A DNA stretch of 64,000 bases from Nitrospirota bacterium (GTDB taxonomy: Bacteria > JACPQY01), in assembly GCA_016180645.1 (NCBI GenBank), contig JACPAV010000019.1:118481-182480 (forward strand). The letters are read 5' to 3'. The notes beneath the pieces were generated by a model. It was not told the DNA's origin. It ran no database searches and saw only the letters and a program-made list of their open reading frames with translations. The number at the start of each line of letters is the position of its first letter. Within the stretch, counting starts at the first letter, position 1. Both the position numbers and the translations under genes were made by a program. Below, piece by piece: positions 1-8,233 of this stretch.

Positions 1-2
1 CG

Positions 3-1247
3 GTCTTCATCGGCTTCCAAGCAGCGGACCGATTCACACACACCTCCACCGCAGACACCACCCACCCATTCGACCGCCTCGAAGCCTGGGTCAACTCCCA
101 CTCGGTGCAGGACTCGGGACCCCAACTTTCGGTCGGATACATCAGCTACGACACCAAGAACTTCCTCGCGGATTTCAGCCGTCGCCGCGGCTACGCGCCC
201 CTTTACCCCGAGATAACCTTTCTCCATTTCACCGAAGGCCTCTTTCTCGATACCGAAAAACAGGTCATGTATCTCCGCATCCCGTCCGAATCCAAACGCG
301 ATGAGATCGCCGCTCTCCTCCTCGCAACCGAAAATCCCCGCTCGGCCATTCCCTCCTCACCGACCGACGTCCGTTTCACCGCCTTCCCTGCCTACAGCGA
401 AAAAATCCGCCGCATACAGCACTACCTCCGCGAGGGCGATTCCTACGAGGTGAACCATACGGAGCGCTTCACGTTCAAGTATCGGGGCGCCGCGGGGCCA
501 CTCTTCGCGCGACTCCTCGCCGAATCCGACGCCCTCCGCGCCACGTGGATCCGCGATGACTCGCTGACGATCCTTTCCGCCACCCTCGAGGATTTTGTGG
601 CCGTCCGAGGTGAGAAAATCGAGAGCAAGCCCATGAAGGGAACCCGCGCCTCCGCGGGCCATAAACAACTTGACGACGCCCTCATCGAGGAACTTCGAAA
701 CAGTCGAAAGGATCGCGCGGAGCACGTCATGATCGTCGACGTCGTCCGGAATGACCTGGGACGCGTCTGCCGGCCGGGAACGGTGGCCGTTACCCGCCCC
801 TTCGAAGTGATCTCCTACCCCACCGTGCATCACATGGTTTCGACGATCGAAGGGCAACTCCGAACGGACACGCGCATGGCCGACATCCTTCGAGCCGTCT
901 TCCCCGCGGCCTCCGTCACCGGCGCCCCCAAAATTCGCGCCACCGAAATCATCGACGAACTGGAGGAAACGCCGCGCGGCATCTACACCGGCGCGATCGG
1001 ACTGATCGGCGGGCCGCAGGACTACGACCTCTCCATGGGCATCCGCACCCTCACCCTCCGCGGGGAAGATGCCGTTTACGGAACCGGCGGCGGCATCGTC
1101 ATCGATTCGGACCCCCGCGCCGAGTATGAGGAATGTTCGGCGAAGACCGAGGTCCTCCTCCGAGCCCTTTTCGGCGGATCTCCCGCCGCCCCCGATGAAG
1201 AAAACATCCATCTGCTGGGTCAACGGCCGCTATCTCGCCCAGCCTGA
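3..1247 (+). CDS. pabB: Aminodeoxychorismate synthase component I (5' end outside window)
   Basis: Chorismate-binding enzyme that aminates chorismate to 4-amino-4-deoxychorismate for folate synthesis, or the related anthranilate synthase component I. The frame is open from the first codon of the window, and upstream residues such as FIGFQ fit the family's N-terminal domain, so the true start lies outside; a GTG at 105 is only an internal candidate. The C-terminal catalytic domain is intact: ESKPMKGTR, IVDVVRNDLGR, VHHMVSTIEG, VTGAPKIRATEIIDELE and GTGGGIVIDSDP are all present. PabB is preferred over TrpE because a class IV aminotransferase of PabC type follows with a 53-nt overlap, implying translational coupling. 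Confidence 0.9.
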   Translation, partial: VFIGFQAADRFTHTSTADTTHPFDRLEAWVNSHSVQDSGPQLSVGYISYDTKNFLADFSRRRGYAPLYPEITFLHFTEGLFLDTEKQVMYLRIPSESKRDEIAALLLATENPRSAIPSSPTDVRFTAFPAYSEKIRRIQHYLREGDSYEVNHTERFTFKYRGAAGPLFARLLAESDALRATWIRDDSLTILSATLEDFVAVRGEKIESKPMKGTRASAGHKQLDDALIEELRNSRKDRAEHVMIVDVVRNDLGRVCRPGTVAVTRPFEVISYPTVHHMVSTIEGQLRTDTRMADILRAVFPAASVTGAPKIRATEIIDELEETPRGIYTGAIGLIGGPQDYDLSMGIRTLTLRGEDAVYGTGGGIVIDSDPRAEYEECSAKTEVLLRALFGGSPAAPDEENIHLLGQRPLSRPA

Positions 1248-2070
1248 AGCCCGCGTCTCTCCGTTCGACTCCGGATTCCTGTATGGCGACGGAGTGTACG
1301 ACACCCTGCGCGCCTACCGCGGCCGGATCTTCAAATTGGAGCAACATCTCGGGCGCCTCCGGGAGAACCTTCGCTTCGTGGACATTCCCTTCTCCAAGTT
1401 CGATCTGCTCCAACGAGTGTTCACGAAACTCATCGTCATGAACCACAGCCCGGACGCGGTTCTCCGGGCCCAAATAACGCGCGGCGTCCAGCGGGAATTT
1501 CCGCCATACCCCCGTTTCGATTCGCCTACGGTTCTTGTATCCCTTCGCCCCGTTCCGCGCTATGACCCCACCCACTACACGCGCGGTGTCGTCGTGACCC
1601 TGCTGGAGGCGCCGTTCGTTTTCGCCGGGCCGAAACCCAAATCGACCAACTTCCAGGCCAATCTACTCGCCCGCCTCCGCGCCGCTCGCGAAAAGGCGTT
1701 CGAAGCCGTTTTCATCTCCGGGAACCGAGTTCTCGAGGGGAGCATGTCGAACATCTTCTTCGTTCGCCGCGGACGACTCTTCACCCCGCGGCTTGACGGC
1801 ATCCTGCCCGGAATCACTCGATCCACGGTTCTCGGCCTGGCGCGGCAACTCCAAATCCCCGCGCACGAATCCGTGTGCACCGTCTCTCAACTCATGAAGG
1901 CCGATGAAGCCTTCCTCACCAGTACCACGCTGGAAGTCATGCCGATTTGCAAACTGCGGCGGCGTCGCCGCGCTCGCGCCTACGCCCGCCATCCCGTTGC
2001 GGATGCGTTGCGCGCTGCCTACCGGAAACGCGTGGAAGCCGACTGCTCTTCCCTGACCCCTGAACCCTGA
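1195..2070 (+). CDS. pabC: Class IV PLP aminotransferase, probable aminodeoxychorismate lyase
   Basis: 291 aa. Fold-type IV PLP enzyme; beside pabB the likely job is cleavage of aminodeoxychorismate to p-aminobenzoate and pyruvate. Family signatures are FLYGDGVYDTLRAY near residue 23, the PLP-lysine region KSTNFQANLLA near 148, and VLEGSMSNIFFV followed by DGILPGITRSTVL. The ATG at 1195 gives the normal family length; the frame is open further upstream but only as a shadow of pabB. It overlaps the pabB end by 53 nt. The C-terminus is unusually Arg-rich. D-alanine or branched-chain aminotransferase activity cannot be excluded from sequence alone. Confidence 0.8.
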   Translation: MKKTSICWVNGRYLAQPEARVSPFDSGFLYGDGVYDTLRAYRGRIFKLEQHLGRLRENLRFVDIPFSKFDLLQRVFTKLIVMNHSPDAVLRAQITRGVQREFPPYPRFDSPTVLVSLRPVPRYDPTHYTRGVVVTLLEAPFVFAGPKPKSTNFQANLLARLRAAREKAFEAVFISGNRVLEGSMSNIFFVRRGRLFTPRLDGILPGITRSTVLGLARQLQIPAHESVCTVSQLMKADEAFLTSTTLEVMPICKLRRRRRARAYARHPVADALRAAYRKRVEADCSSLTPEP

Positions 2071-2099
2071 CCCCCCTCCTCAGCCCTCTGGGTATAATA

Positions 2100-2144
2100 G
2101 GTGACAGTATCCTCTATTTGGCCTAATAATAGTATACTGTCACC
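2100..2144. terminator. Inverted repeat between convergent genes
   Basis: Perfect 11-bp arms, GGTGACAGTAT at 2100-2110 and its reverse complement at 2134-2144, separated by 23 nt of AT-rich sequence. It lies between the stop of pabC (2070) and the stop of the convergent acyl-CoA synthetase (2151), so a bidirectional terminator is the simplest role. There is no strong U-tract on either side. The length and symmetry would also fit a small mobile REP/MITE-type repeat. Confidence 0.5.
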
Positions 2145-2150
2145 GTTTAT

Positions 2151-3944
2151 TCATGTGTACATCGAGTCCAACACCGACTGGTACTTCTTCGTCACTTCCT
2201 TCCGACGGACCTTCAGCGTCGGCGTCAGCATGTTGTTCTCCTGCGTGAAGTCCTCCTGAACCAGCTTGAACTTCTTCACCTGCTCCCAGCTTCCCAGCTT
2301 GGAGTTCACCCCGTTCACCGCCTCCTGAACCCGGGCGACGAGCTTGTCGTTCTTGACGGCGTCCCCCATTTGTACCGATTCGCCCAACCCGTTCGACTTC
2401 GCAAATACCTTGACTTCATCCGGATTCAAGGTAATCAGCGCCGTGCAGAATGGACGTCGGTCGCCATGAACCATCGCCTGACTGATGATCGGATCCTTCG
2501 CCTTCAGCAGATTTTCCACGTACTGCGGTGCGACGTATTTTCCACCCGCGGTCTTGATGAGATCCTTCTTCCGATCGGTGATTCGAAGGAATCCATCCGC
2601 ATCGAACTCCCCGATGTCCCCGGTGGCGAACCAACCGTCGTCGAGAAACGCCTGTTTCGTCTCCTCCGCCAGTTTGTAATAGCCCTTCGCAATGTTCGGT
2701 CCCCGACCCAGGATCTCCCCGTCCTCCGCGATCCGGATTTCCACCCCGGGAATCGGCTTCCCCACGGTGCCGAACTTGAAATCTTCCACGCGGTTGATCG
2801 TCACCGCGGGACACGTCTCCGTCAGCCCGTAGCCTTCGATCACCAGAATCCCCGCGGCGTGGAAGAACTCCGCGATTTCACGCGAAAGCGGAGCACCACC
2901 CGAAATGCAAAACCGGATTCTCCCTCCCAGTTTCTCATGCAGCTTCGAAAACACCAGCTTGTGTGCCAGTTTCTTCTGGAGCCCCAGACTCAAAGGAATC
3001 GGCTCCTTCTTCTGAATCCTCCGGCTCACCTCCGTGCCCACGGCCACGGCCCAGTCGAAAATCTTCTTTTTCGCCGGAGAGGCCGCCGCGCCCGCAAGAA
3101 CTTTCCCGTACACTTTCTCGTACACCCGGGGCACGCTCGCAAAGATGGTCGGGTGCGACTCCATCAGATTCTCGCCGACCTTGTCGATGTTTTCCGCATA
3201 CCACGTCTCATAGCCAAGATGGATCCCGGCGTACTCTTCCGAACGCGCAAAGGAATGGGCCAGAGGCAGAAAGAGGAGATTGGAATCCCCCTCCCTGAAG
3301 TCACCGATGGTCCCGAGCATCCGCGCCATGCTGAGGTGATTGTCGTGGCTCTGCATGACGCCCTTCGGCACGCCGGTCGTCCCCGACGTGTAGACGATGG
3401 TCGCCAGATCGTCCGGCTTGATCGCGGAAATCCGCTTCTCCATCTCCCTCAAGTCGCCCTTCCGCCCGGCCTCGCACACCTCGCGGAGAGAAAGCACGCC
3501 TTTTCCCTTCTTGTCCTTCTCTTCCATCACGATGATGTGCTTCAACGTCTTGAGCTGGTCCCGCAGGGCCTGGATTTTCTCGACCTGCGCGGCATTTTCC
3601 GCAATCACGGCAACGGATTCCGAATCGTTGAAGATGTAAGCGGCCTGCTCCGGCGTGCTCGAAGGGTAGATCGGGATACTGATCCCGCCCGCGCTCATGA
3701 TGGCCACGTCCGCCCATACCCACTCCGCGCGGCTCGCGCTGAAAATGGCCACGGCGTCTTTCGGTTGCGCGCCCAGGCCGATCAAACCCAACGCCAGGTC
3801 GTCCACAATTTGGCGGATCTCCTGCCATGTACGCGTGTCCCACTTCCCGTCCTTCTTCGAATGCTGGGCGGGCCTGGGACCCGACTTGTTCACCCGCTCG
3901 CGGAAAAGCGCGGGAATGGTTCTCGCTTTCATCTCTTCAGCCAT
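2151..3944 (-). CDS. Long-chain acyl-CoA synthetase (AMP-forming)
   Basis: 597 aa. Adenylate-forming ligase that activates fatty acids to acyl-CoA through an acyl-AMP. The P-loop-like motif YTSGTTGVPKGVMQSHDN lies near residue 193, GYGLTETCP near 372, GEILGRGPNIAKGYY near 410, and TGDIGEFDADGFLRITDRKK carries the hinge. The start at 3944 is chosen over the longer frame because GGAGG stands 4 nt upstream of this ATG. Similar to FadD15/long-chain ligases that tolerate varied substrates. It is transcribed alone, convergent with pabC and divergent from the lipoprotein gene at 4247. No transport or beta-oxidation genes are nearby to fix its substrate. Confidence 0.9.
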   Translation of the reverse strand: MAEEMKARTIPALFRERVNKSGPRPAQHSKKDGKWDTRTWQEIRQIVDDLALGLIGLGAQPKDAVAIFSASRAEWVWADVAIMSAGGISIPIYPSSTPEQAAYIFNDSESVAVIAENAAQVEKIQALRDQLKTLKHIIVMEEKDKKGKGVLSLREVCEAGRKGDLREMEKRISAIKPDDLATIVYTSGTTGVPKGVMQSHDNHLSMARMLGTIGDFREGDSNLLFLPLAHSFARSEEYAGIHLGYETWYAENIDKVGENLMESHPTIFASVPRVYEKVYGKVLAGAAASPAKKKIFDWAVAVGTEVSRRIQKKEPIPLSLGLQKKLAHKLVFSKLHEKLGGRIRFCISGGAPLSREIAEFFHAAGILVIEGYGLTETCPAVTINRVEDFKFGTVGKPIPGVEIRIAEDGEILGRGPNIAKGYYKLAEETKQAFLDDGWFATGDIGEFDADGFLRITDRKKDLIKTAGGKYVAPQYVENLLKAKDPIISQAMVHGDRRPFCTALITLNPDEVKVFAKSNGLGESVQMGDAVKNDKLVARVQEAVNGVNSKLGSWEQVKKFKLVQEDFTQENNMLTPTLKVRRKEVTKKYQSVLDSMYT

Positions 3945-4208
3945 GTGTCCTCCAATTGGTAGTAGCACTCATATCATGGTTCCCAGCGGCATACGACCTT
4001 CTCGCCGTTCCCGCGAAGACGGGAACCCAGACTGGACCATGGTCCATGCCGCGCCATCCTGGGCGCGGCGACATTGCATGGTCCCGTGGCATCCTGGACA
4101 CGGGATACCTGCTTTCGCAGGAATCACGAAGCCCGTTGCTGAGGCCGGTATCGGCACAGCTAGGTCATCAATGTGGGCGATTCTACCCCGCTCTCCGCCA
4201 TTTTCAAC
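3945..4208. repeat. Intergenic cluster of GC-rich palindromes
   Basis: This 302-bp gap between divergent genes has no gene. It holds GTTCCC-8-GGGAAC at 4007-4026 (the layout of dRS3-like repeats), a 12-bp palindrome GGACCATGGTCC at 4034-4045, hairpin GCCGCGCC/GGCGCGGC at 4048-4069, hairpin TCCCGTG/CACGGGA at 4082-4105, and CCTGC-TTTC-GCAGG at 4108-4121. A 19-nt stretch (4037-4055) recurs inverted at 24122-24140, and the region around 4040-4085 resembles 13696-13742, so it is a dispersed composite repeat. Confidence 0.75.
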
Positions 4209-4236
4209 TTGACAATTCGTCCCATTTCTCTAATCT
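4209..4236 (+). promoter_or_regulatory. Sigma70-type promoter for the lipoprotein operon
   Basis: TTGACA at 4209-4214, a 16-nt spacer, then TAATCT at 4231-4236. Transcription would start at about 4243, only 3-4 nt before the ATG at 4247, so the mRNA would be leaderless or nearly so; no Shine-Dalgarno sequence fits in front of that ATG. Confidence 0.65.
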
Positions 4237-4246
4237 ACGCCCACCA

Positions 4247-6028
4247 ATGAGGTTTCAACCATCCACAAGAATCTTCCGCTTGGCGACCCCGGCCATCCTT
4301 GTTTGCGCGATTTCGCTATCGACGTGCGGCGGCTCCGCCGAAGAGAAAGCGCAATTGTGCCTGGACCAAGGCGACTGGGATTGCGTCATCACCGAATCCA
4401 ATAACGTCCTGACCGGGCTGGGCGGAAGCGCCACCCCTCCTGCGGACACCGAGGGGTATGCCTCCTGGGTCAACGCCAAACTGAATCTTGCAACGGCCTT
4501 TCTGGGTCAGGCCGGGTTCGACATGAGAAAATTTCTGCACGCTGCCGTGGACATCCAGAAGTCCAAGGACCCCACGAAAGATGCCTTCGATATCATTAAG
4601 AAGAAGGTTTTCGGCGTCGACACATCAAAATCCGAGGATATCTGGGTTCCCCAGTTGAATACCCAAATCATCAAGGTGTTTGCCGCGCAGAAGCAACTGG
4701 AAGAGCTCCTGTATGACAAGGGGAGTTTCGATGGGCGTTCGGGAACCGCCGCCGTGGAAGTGGACGACTCCGGCCTTCCGAAGCTCTCCGATTACGATTG
4801 CGGCAAGGCCACAGCAACCTCCGGCACGAGCTCGACCACAAAGACCAGCACCACCACCTCCACAGCGGCCACCACGGGGACCACTGCCAAGAAGCAGACC
4901 GGCACTGGAACAACGACCACGGGCGCCACGACGGGTACCACCGCCACAACGACCAGCAGCTCCGGGGCCAAACTCTGCCGGTCGTTCCCGACCGGAACGA
5001 CGGACCAAACTCGATATCTGATCGGCGACGGCGAATTCCTATTCGGCGCCGTTCTCCTTACGCGCACCATCATGCAGGCCTCGCTCATGGGGCTGGATAC
5101 GGTGCTCTCCAGCTCAGACGTTTCCGCCGCCATTAAGAAGGCCGCTCTGTGTTTGCAATATGAAGCCTCTTACGCAGAGTTTGAACCCTTCGGAACGAGC
5201 AAACGTTACACCCTCCAAAATGCTTTGGCGGACATCACGGGGGCATTTTCCTACGTCATTAATAGCGATCCCGCTTTATCAGACTCTTCGATCAAAACAA
5301 CCTTCGACAGCATCAAGACGTCGATTTCGGATACCAAATCAAAGGCCATCGATCCCGCGATTGAAAGCGCCTGCACACAAATCGACGGTATTGCCACGCA
5401 GGCCGAGACCCAGCTGAAAACTCTTACCAGCTCCGGCGCCTTGGCCGGCGCAACCGTCGCCTGCACGAAGGACACCGGCAATATCTCCTGTTCGGTCTCC
5501 GTCTCCCAGACCCTGCCCGCTCCCCTCAGCACCGCCGTCACCGTCAAGATTACCCTCCCCATCACCGTGGGAGACCCCAAGAAAGATTGCAAGGACGAGC
5601 TCAAGGAGGCTTTCGGGCCGACGGGTATCGACAAATTCCTCTGCAAGGTGGACGACGACGGGGACGGCAATCTGGACCTTCTGAGCGCCGCCACGCCCCG
5701 CGTATGCGACAAAGTCAGCACCTCCTGCCCGACGGCGGTCTCAACCGACATCAACCCGACCACGGTCCTCGGTCAGGACGTGAAGACACTGCTGGCTTCT
5801 TCCGGGCTCGTCGATGTGGACGCTCAACTCAAAGATCTTTCGTCCAAGTTCAATACCATTGTGTCGGAAGGTCTGGCTACCGTGAAAAAGACCCTCGATG
5901 AAGCGTTTGGCAAGCCGGTCACCCGCGGAGGAAAGCTTCCGGCCGGAGTGGGCACCAAGGTCACGGCCACAACTTCGACCACATCGACGACCTCTACAAG
6001 CAGCACAACCACCGGGAGCACAAAATGA
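4247..6028 (+). CDS. Thr-rich lipoprotein of unknown function
   Basis: 593 aa, not assigned to a family. The N-terminus is a lipoprotein signal with C27 in an LSTC-GG lipobox, so export and lipid anchoring are predicted. Residues about 184-240 are a Thr/Ser-rich linker, and the last 20 residues are again almost only Thr and Ser. Between them are predicted helical segments and an EF-hand-like calcium loop, DDDGDGNLD, near residues 470-478. Several cysteines (for example CSVS, CDKVSTSCP) could form disulphides. The ATG at 4247 is chosen because it gives the signal peptide; the frame is open far upstream, but that part runs through repeats. Its TGA overlaps the ATG of the barrel gene by 4 nt, so the two products probably work together at the outer membrane. 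Confidence 0.75.
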   Translation: MRFQPSTRIFRLATPAILVCAISLSTCGGSAEEKAQLCLDQGDWDCVITESNNVLTGLGGSATPPADTEGYASWVNAKLNLATAFLGQAGFDMRKFLHAAVDIQKSKDPTKDAFDIIKKKVFGVDTSKSEDIWVPQLNTQIIKVFAAQKQLEELLYDKGSFDGRSGTAAVEVDDSGLPKLSDYDCGKATATSGTSSTTKTSTTTSTAATTGTTAKKQTGTGTTTTGATTGTTATTTSSSGAKLCRSFPTGTTDQTRYLIGDGEFLFGAVLLTRTIMQASLMGLDTVLSSSDVSAAIKKAALCLQYEASYAEFEPFGTSKRYTLQNALADITGAFSYVINSDPALSDSSIKTTFDSIKTSISDTKSKAIDPAIESACTQIDGIATQAETQLKTLTSSGALAGATVACTKDTGNISCSVSVSQTLPAPLSTAVTVKITLPITVGDPKKDCKDELKEAFGPTGIDKFLCKVDDDGDGNLDLLSAATPRVCDKVSTSCPTAVSTDINPTTVLGQDVKTLLASSGLVDVDAQLKDLSSKFNTIVSEGLATVKKTLDEAFGKPVTRGGKLPAGVGTKVTATTSTTSTTSTSSTTTGSTK

Positions 6029-7299
6029 GCCGCCGCATTCTCGCCGCAGCCGTCGCCCTCATGACGATCGGCTACACCGTTGAGTCCGCACTGGCCAAAC
6101 CGATTCCCCGAACCTATCGGAGCGCCCGCGTCCTCTCGATGGGCGGCGCCCACACGGCCATCGCCGATGACGATGCCACCCTCTTCATGAATCCCGCAGG
6201 GCTGGCCCAAACCCGAAGCTTTGATTTCCCATTCCTGTTGGAGCTTGAGACCAACATGGCGACCGTGGAAACCGGATTGGGCGCGGCCGATATCGCAACC
6301 GGCGGCACGGATGAGCAGTTGGAGAACGTGGCGAACCTCGTGGATGATCGTTTCGGAGACTCGATTGGAATCACCACCCGACTCTTCCCCAATATCATTG
6401 TCGGTGGTTTCGGATTCGGCCTGCTCGTCGACATTCCCATCGCGGTGCAAATTGCCAACCCTACTCTCACGGAGGCCCGCCTCGGCACCACACCCCAGGT
6501 GGGAATGGCCCTGGGATATGGCCTGAGCTTTCTTGAAGAGGAATCCCTCCGAGTGGGTCTCGTGGCCAAGGGTATGCTCCGAGCCGCTTTGCAAGCGAAT
6601 GGACGGGTCAACCGTCTCATTGCGCTCACCGGCGAAGGCGAGAAAACGTGTGATTTCCTCGCGGAGGACGTACTCCCTGGAAGCCTCTGCCCCGATGCCC
6701 AGGGCGGCGTGGCGGCCAATGTCGATGTCGGAACGCTCTACAGCCTTCCCTCGTCGATGGGCGACCAGGTGGCCAAACTGAAACCGACGTTTGCCCTGGT
6801 GGCCCGGGACATTCCTGTCTGGGACCTCCCCGGCTCGAATTTTGCCGATGCCCTCAACCTCACCCTTTCTTCCGAAGAAACACCGGTCATCCCCTGGTCC
6901 ATCGGCCTCGGAGCCTCCATCTCCCCCTGGCTCGTTCCCTGGGACGAAGATTCCACCGGCAGCCGCTACATCCGCACAAAAGTCGGACTCGACATTGAAG
7001 ACGTGACCCTGCACACCACGGATGACGGTGATCTCCTGAAACGAACCCACCTTGGCGCCGAATTCCAATTCGGGCCGTTTTTCAAGCAGCGAAAGAAATT
7101 TTTCCGCAGCGATACCAAAGTGAAAGAAGTTCCCTTTTTCTCCCTCGAAGCCGGCCTCAATCAGCTTCAATGGACTGCCGGCTTCAACCTGAATATCTGG
7201 AAGCTGCTTCAGATCGGCGCGGCCACCTATGGAGAGGAATTGGGTTCGACGGTAGGCGACCAAGTTGACCGCCGCTTCGTCGTCCGGATCGCGCTGTAG
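6025..7299 (+). CDS. PorV/FadL-like outer-membrane beta-barrel protein
   Basis: 424 aa with a signal peptide ending near SALA-KP (residue 24). The segment SMGGAHTAIADDDATLFMNPAGLA, seen here at about residues 38-60, is the hallmark of PorV/FadL/UPF0164-type barrels, whose N-terminus plugs the barrel. The rest alternates short hydrophobic strands with turns and ends on a hydrophobic strand, FVVRIAL. It is translationally coupled to the preceding lipoprotein through ATGA. Function could be transport of hydrophobic molecules or service of a secretion system; the sequence does not decide. No type IX secretion genes are visible nearby. Confidence 0.7.
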   Translation: MSRRILAAAVALMTIGYTVESALAKPIPRTYRSARVLSMGGAHTAIADDDATLFMNPAGLAQTRSFDFPFLLELETNMATVETGLGAADIATGGTDEQLENVANLVDDRFGDSIGITTRLFPNIIVGGFGFGLLVDIPIAVQIANPTLTEARLGTTPQVGMALGYGLSFLEEESLRVGLVAKGMLRAALQANGRVNRLIALTGEGEKTCDFLAEDVLPGSLCPDAQGGVAANVDVGTLYSLPSSMGDQVAKLKPTFALVARDIPVWDLPGSNFADALNLTLSSEETPVIPWSIGLGASISPWLVPWDEDSTGSRYIRTKVGLDIEDVTLHTTDDGDLLKRTHLGAEFQFGPFFKQRKKFFRSDTKVKEVPFFSLEAGLNQLQWTAGFNLNIWKLLQIGAATYGEELGSTVGDQVDRRFVVRIAL

Positions 7300-7313
7300 C
7301 TCGTAAGTCGTAG

Positions 7314-7414
7314 GAGCCTCTAACAGAATGCCGACACGTAGGGGAGCATCTTCAGATGCTCCCTCTTGTCGGGAGGGTCTGAAGACCCTCCCCTACGCAT
7401 TCTATTAGAGGCGC
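7314..7414. repeat. MITE-like element with two internal hairpins
   Basis: About 101 bp between the barrel gene and larB. Imperfect terminal inverted repeats of 18 bp (7314-7331 and 7397-7414, two mismatches) enclose two hairpins: GGGAGCATC-TTCA-GATGCTCCC (7342-7363) and GGGAGGGTC-TGAA-GACCCTCCC (7371-7392), flanked by GTAGG and CCTAC. The two tetraloops are complementary. A relative with changed stems sits at 16283-16335, and an identical 20-nt start of another copy is at 63981-64000. Confidence 0.75.
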
Positions 7415-7441
7415 TGATGGCTGACCGCTGAAAGCTGACCG

Positions 7442-8191
7442 CTACATCCTGTTAATCACCGCCGCCAGGTATCCGGCGCCGAATCCGTTATCGATGTTCA
7501 CCACCCCGATTCCAGGGGCGCAGGAAGTCATCATCGCCAGAAGGGCCGTCAATCCGCTGAAACTGGCGCCGTAGCCCACGCTCGTCGGCACCGCGATCAC
7601 CGGGGCAGAAACCAGCCCCCCAACAACGCTGGGCAAAGCCCCCTCCATTCCCGCCACCACAATCACGACCCGCGCCTTCATAATCGCCGGCGCCCGCCGA
7701 AGCAGCCGGTGCACCCCCGCCACGCCGACGTCGAAATGCCGCTCCACGTCGTTTCCCATGAAATGAGCCGTCACCGCAGCCTCCTCGGCCACCGGAAGAT
7801 CCGAAGTGCCCGCCGCTACCACGGCAACGACGCCTCTCCCCATTCTCCTCCAGTGGTTCAATCGCAACGTCAGGACCCGCGCAACCTTGTCGTACGATAC
7901 GCCGGCCACCCGGCGTCGAACGGCGACCGCCTTCTTCGGATCCACCCGGGTCACCAGTGCGTCGTGCCGATGCTCCTGGTACGCTCGCAGCAGGCGGACG
8001 ATCTGCTCCGCCGTCTTCCCCGCCCCCCAAATGACCTCCGGGAATCCTTTCCGGATCGCCCGGTGCGTGTCGATCTGCGCAAACCCAAGATCCCGGATCG
8101 GCATCGCCCCAAACTCATGGACAGCCTTCTCCACCGACATCTTCCCGCCACGAACACGCCGCAGGAGGGCCTCGAGCTTTTCCCTGTCCAT
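7442..8191 (-). CDS. larB: Nickel-pincer cofactor biosynthesis protein LarB
   Basis: 249 aa. LarB carboxylates and hydrolyses nicotinic acid adenine dinucleotide, the first step to the nickel-pincer cofactor of lactate racemase and related enzymes. The C-terminal half is PurE-like: AAGTSDLPVAEEAA near residue 130, DVGVAGVHRLL, VVAGMEGALPSVVGGLV, PTSVGYGASFSGLTALLAMM and a GIGVVNIDNGFGAGYLAA end typical of LarB rather than PurE. The start at 8191 is preferred over 8206 because GGAG stands 6 nt upstream of it. larC, larE and a racemase are not in this window, so it is an orphan here. Confidence 0.9.
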   Translation of the reverse strand: MDREKLEALLRRVRGGKMSVEKAVHEFGAMPIRDLGFAQIDTHRAIRKGFPEVIWGAGKTAEQIVRLLRAYQEHRHDALVTRVDPKKAVAVRRRVAGVSYDKVARVLTLRLNHWRRMGRGVVAVVAAGTSDLPVAEEAAVTAHFMGNDVERHFDVGVAGVHRLLRRAPAIMKARVVIVVAGMEGALPSVVGGLVSAPVIAVPTSVGYGASFSGLTALLAMMTSCAPGIGVVNIDNGFGAGYLAAVINRM

Positions 8192-8200
8192 TATTGACTC

Positions 8201-8217
8201 CAGCATTGATAATGCTG
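8201..8217 (-). promoter_or_regulatory. larB: Small hairpin at the larB ribosome binding site
   Basis: CAGCATT-3-AATGCTG forms a perfect 7-bp stem with a 3-nt loop in the leader. Its 3' arm abuts the GGAG of the larB Shine-Dalgarno sequence (8198-8201 region). A stem here could limit ribosome access. That is inference only. Confidence 0.4.
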
Positions 8218-8233
8218 TACCAGTTGAAACCTC

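Noticed and set aside
3827..4246. N-terminal extension of the lipoprotein gene to 3827
   Set aside because: It would be antisense to the acyl-CoA synthetase start and run through palindromic repeats; the ATG at 4247 begins a proper lipoprotein signal behind a good promoter.
7442..8191. PurE (AIR carboxylase)
   Set aside because: Length of 249 aa and the N-terminal extension plus the GIGVVNIDNGFGAG end are those of LarB, which has a PurE-like C-terminal domain.
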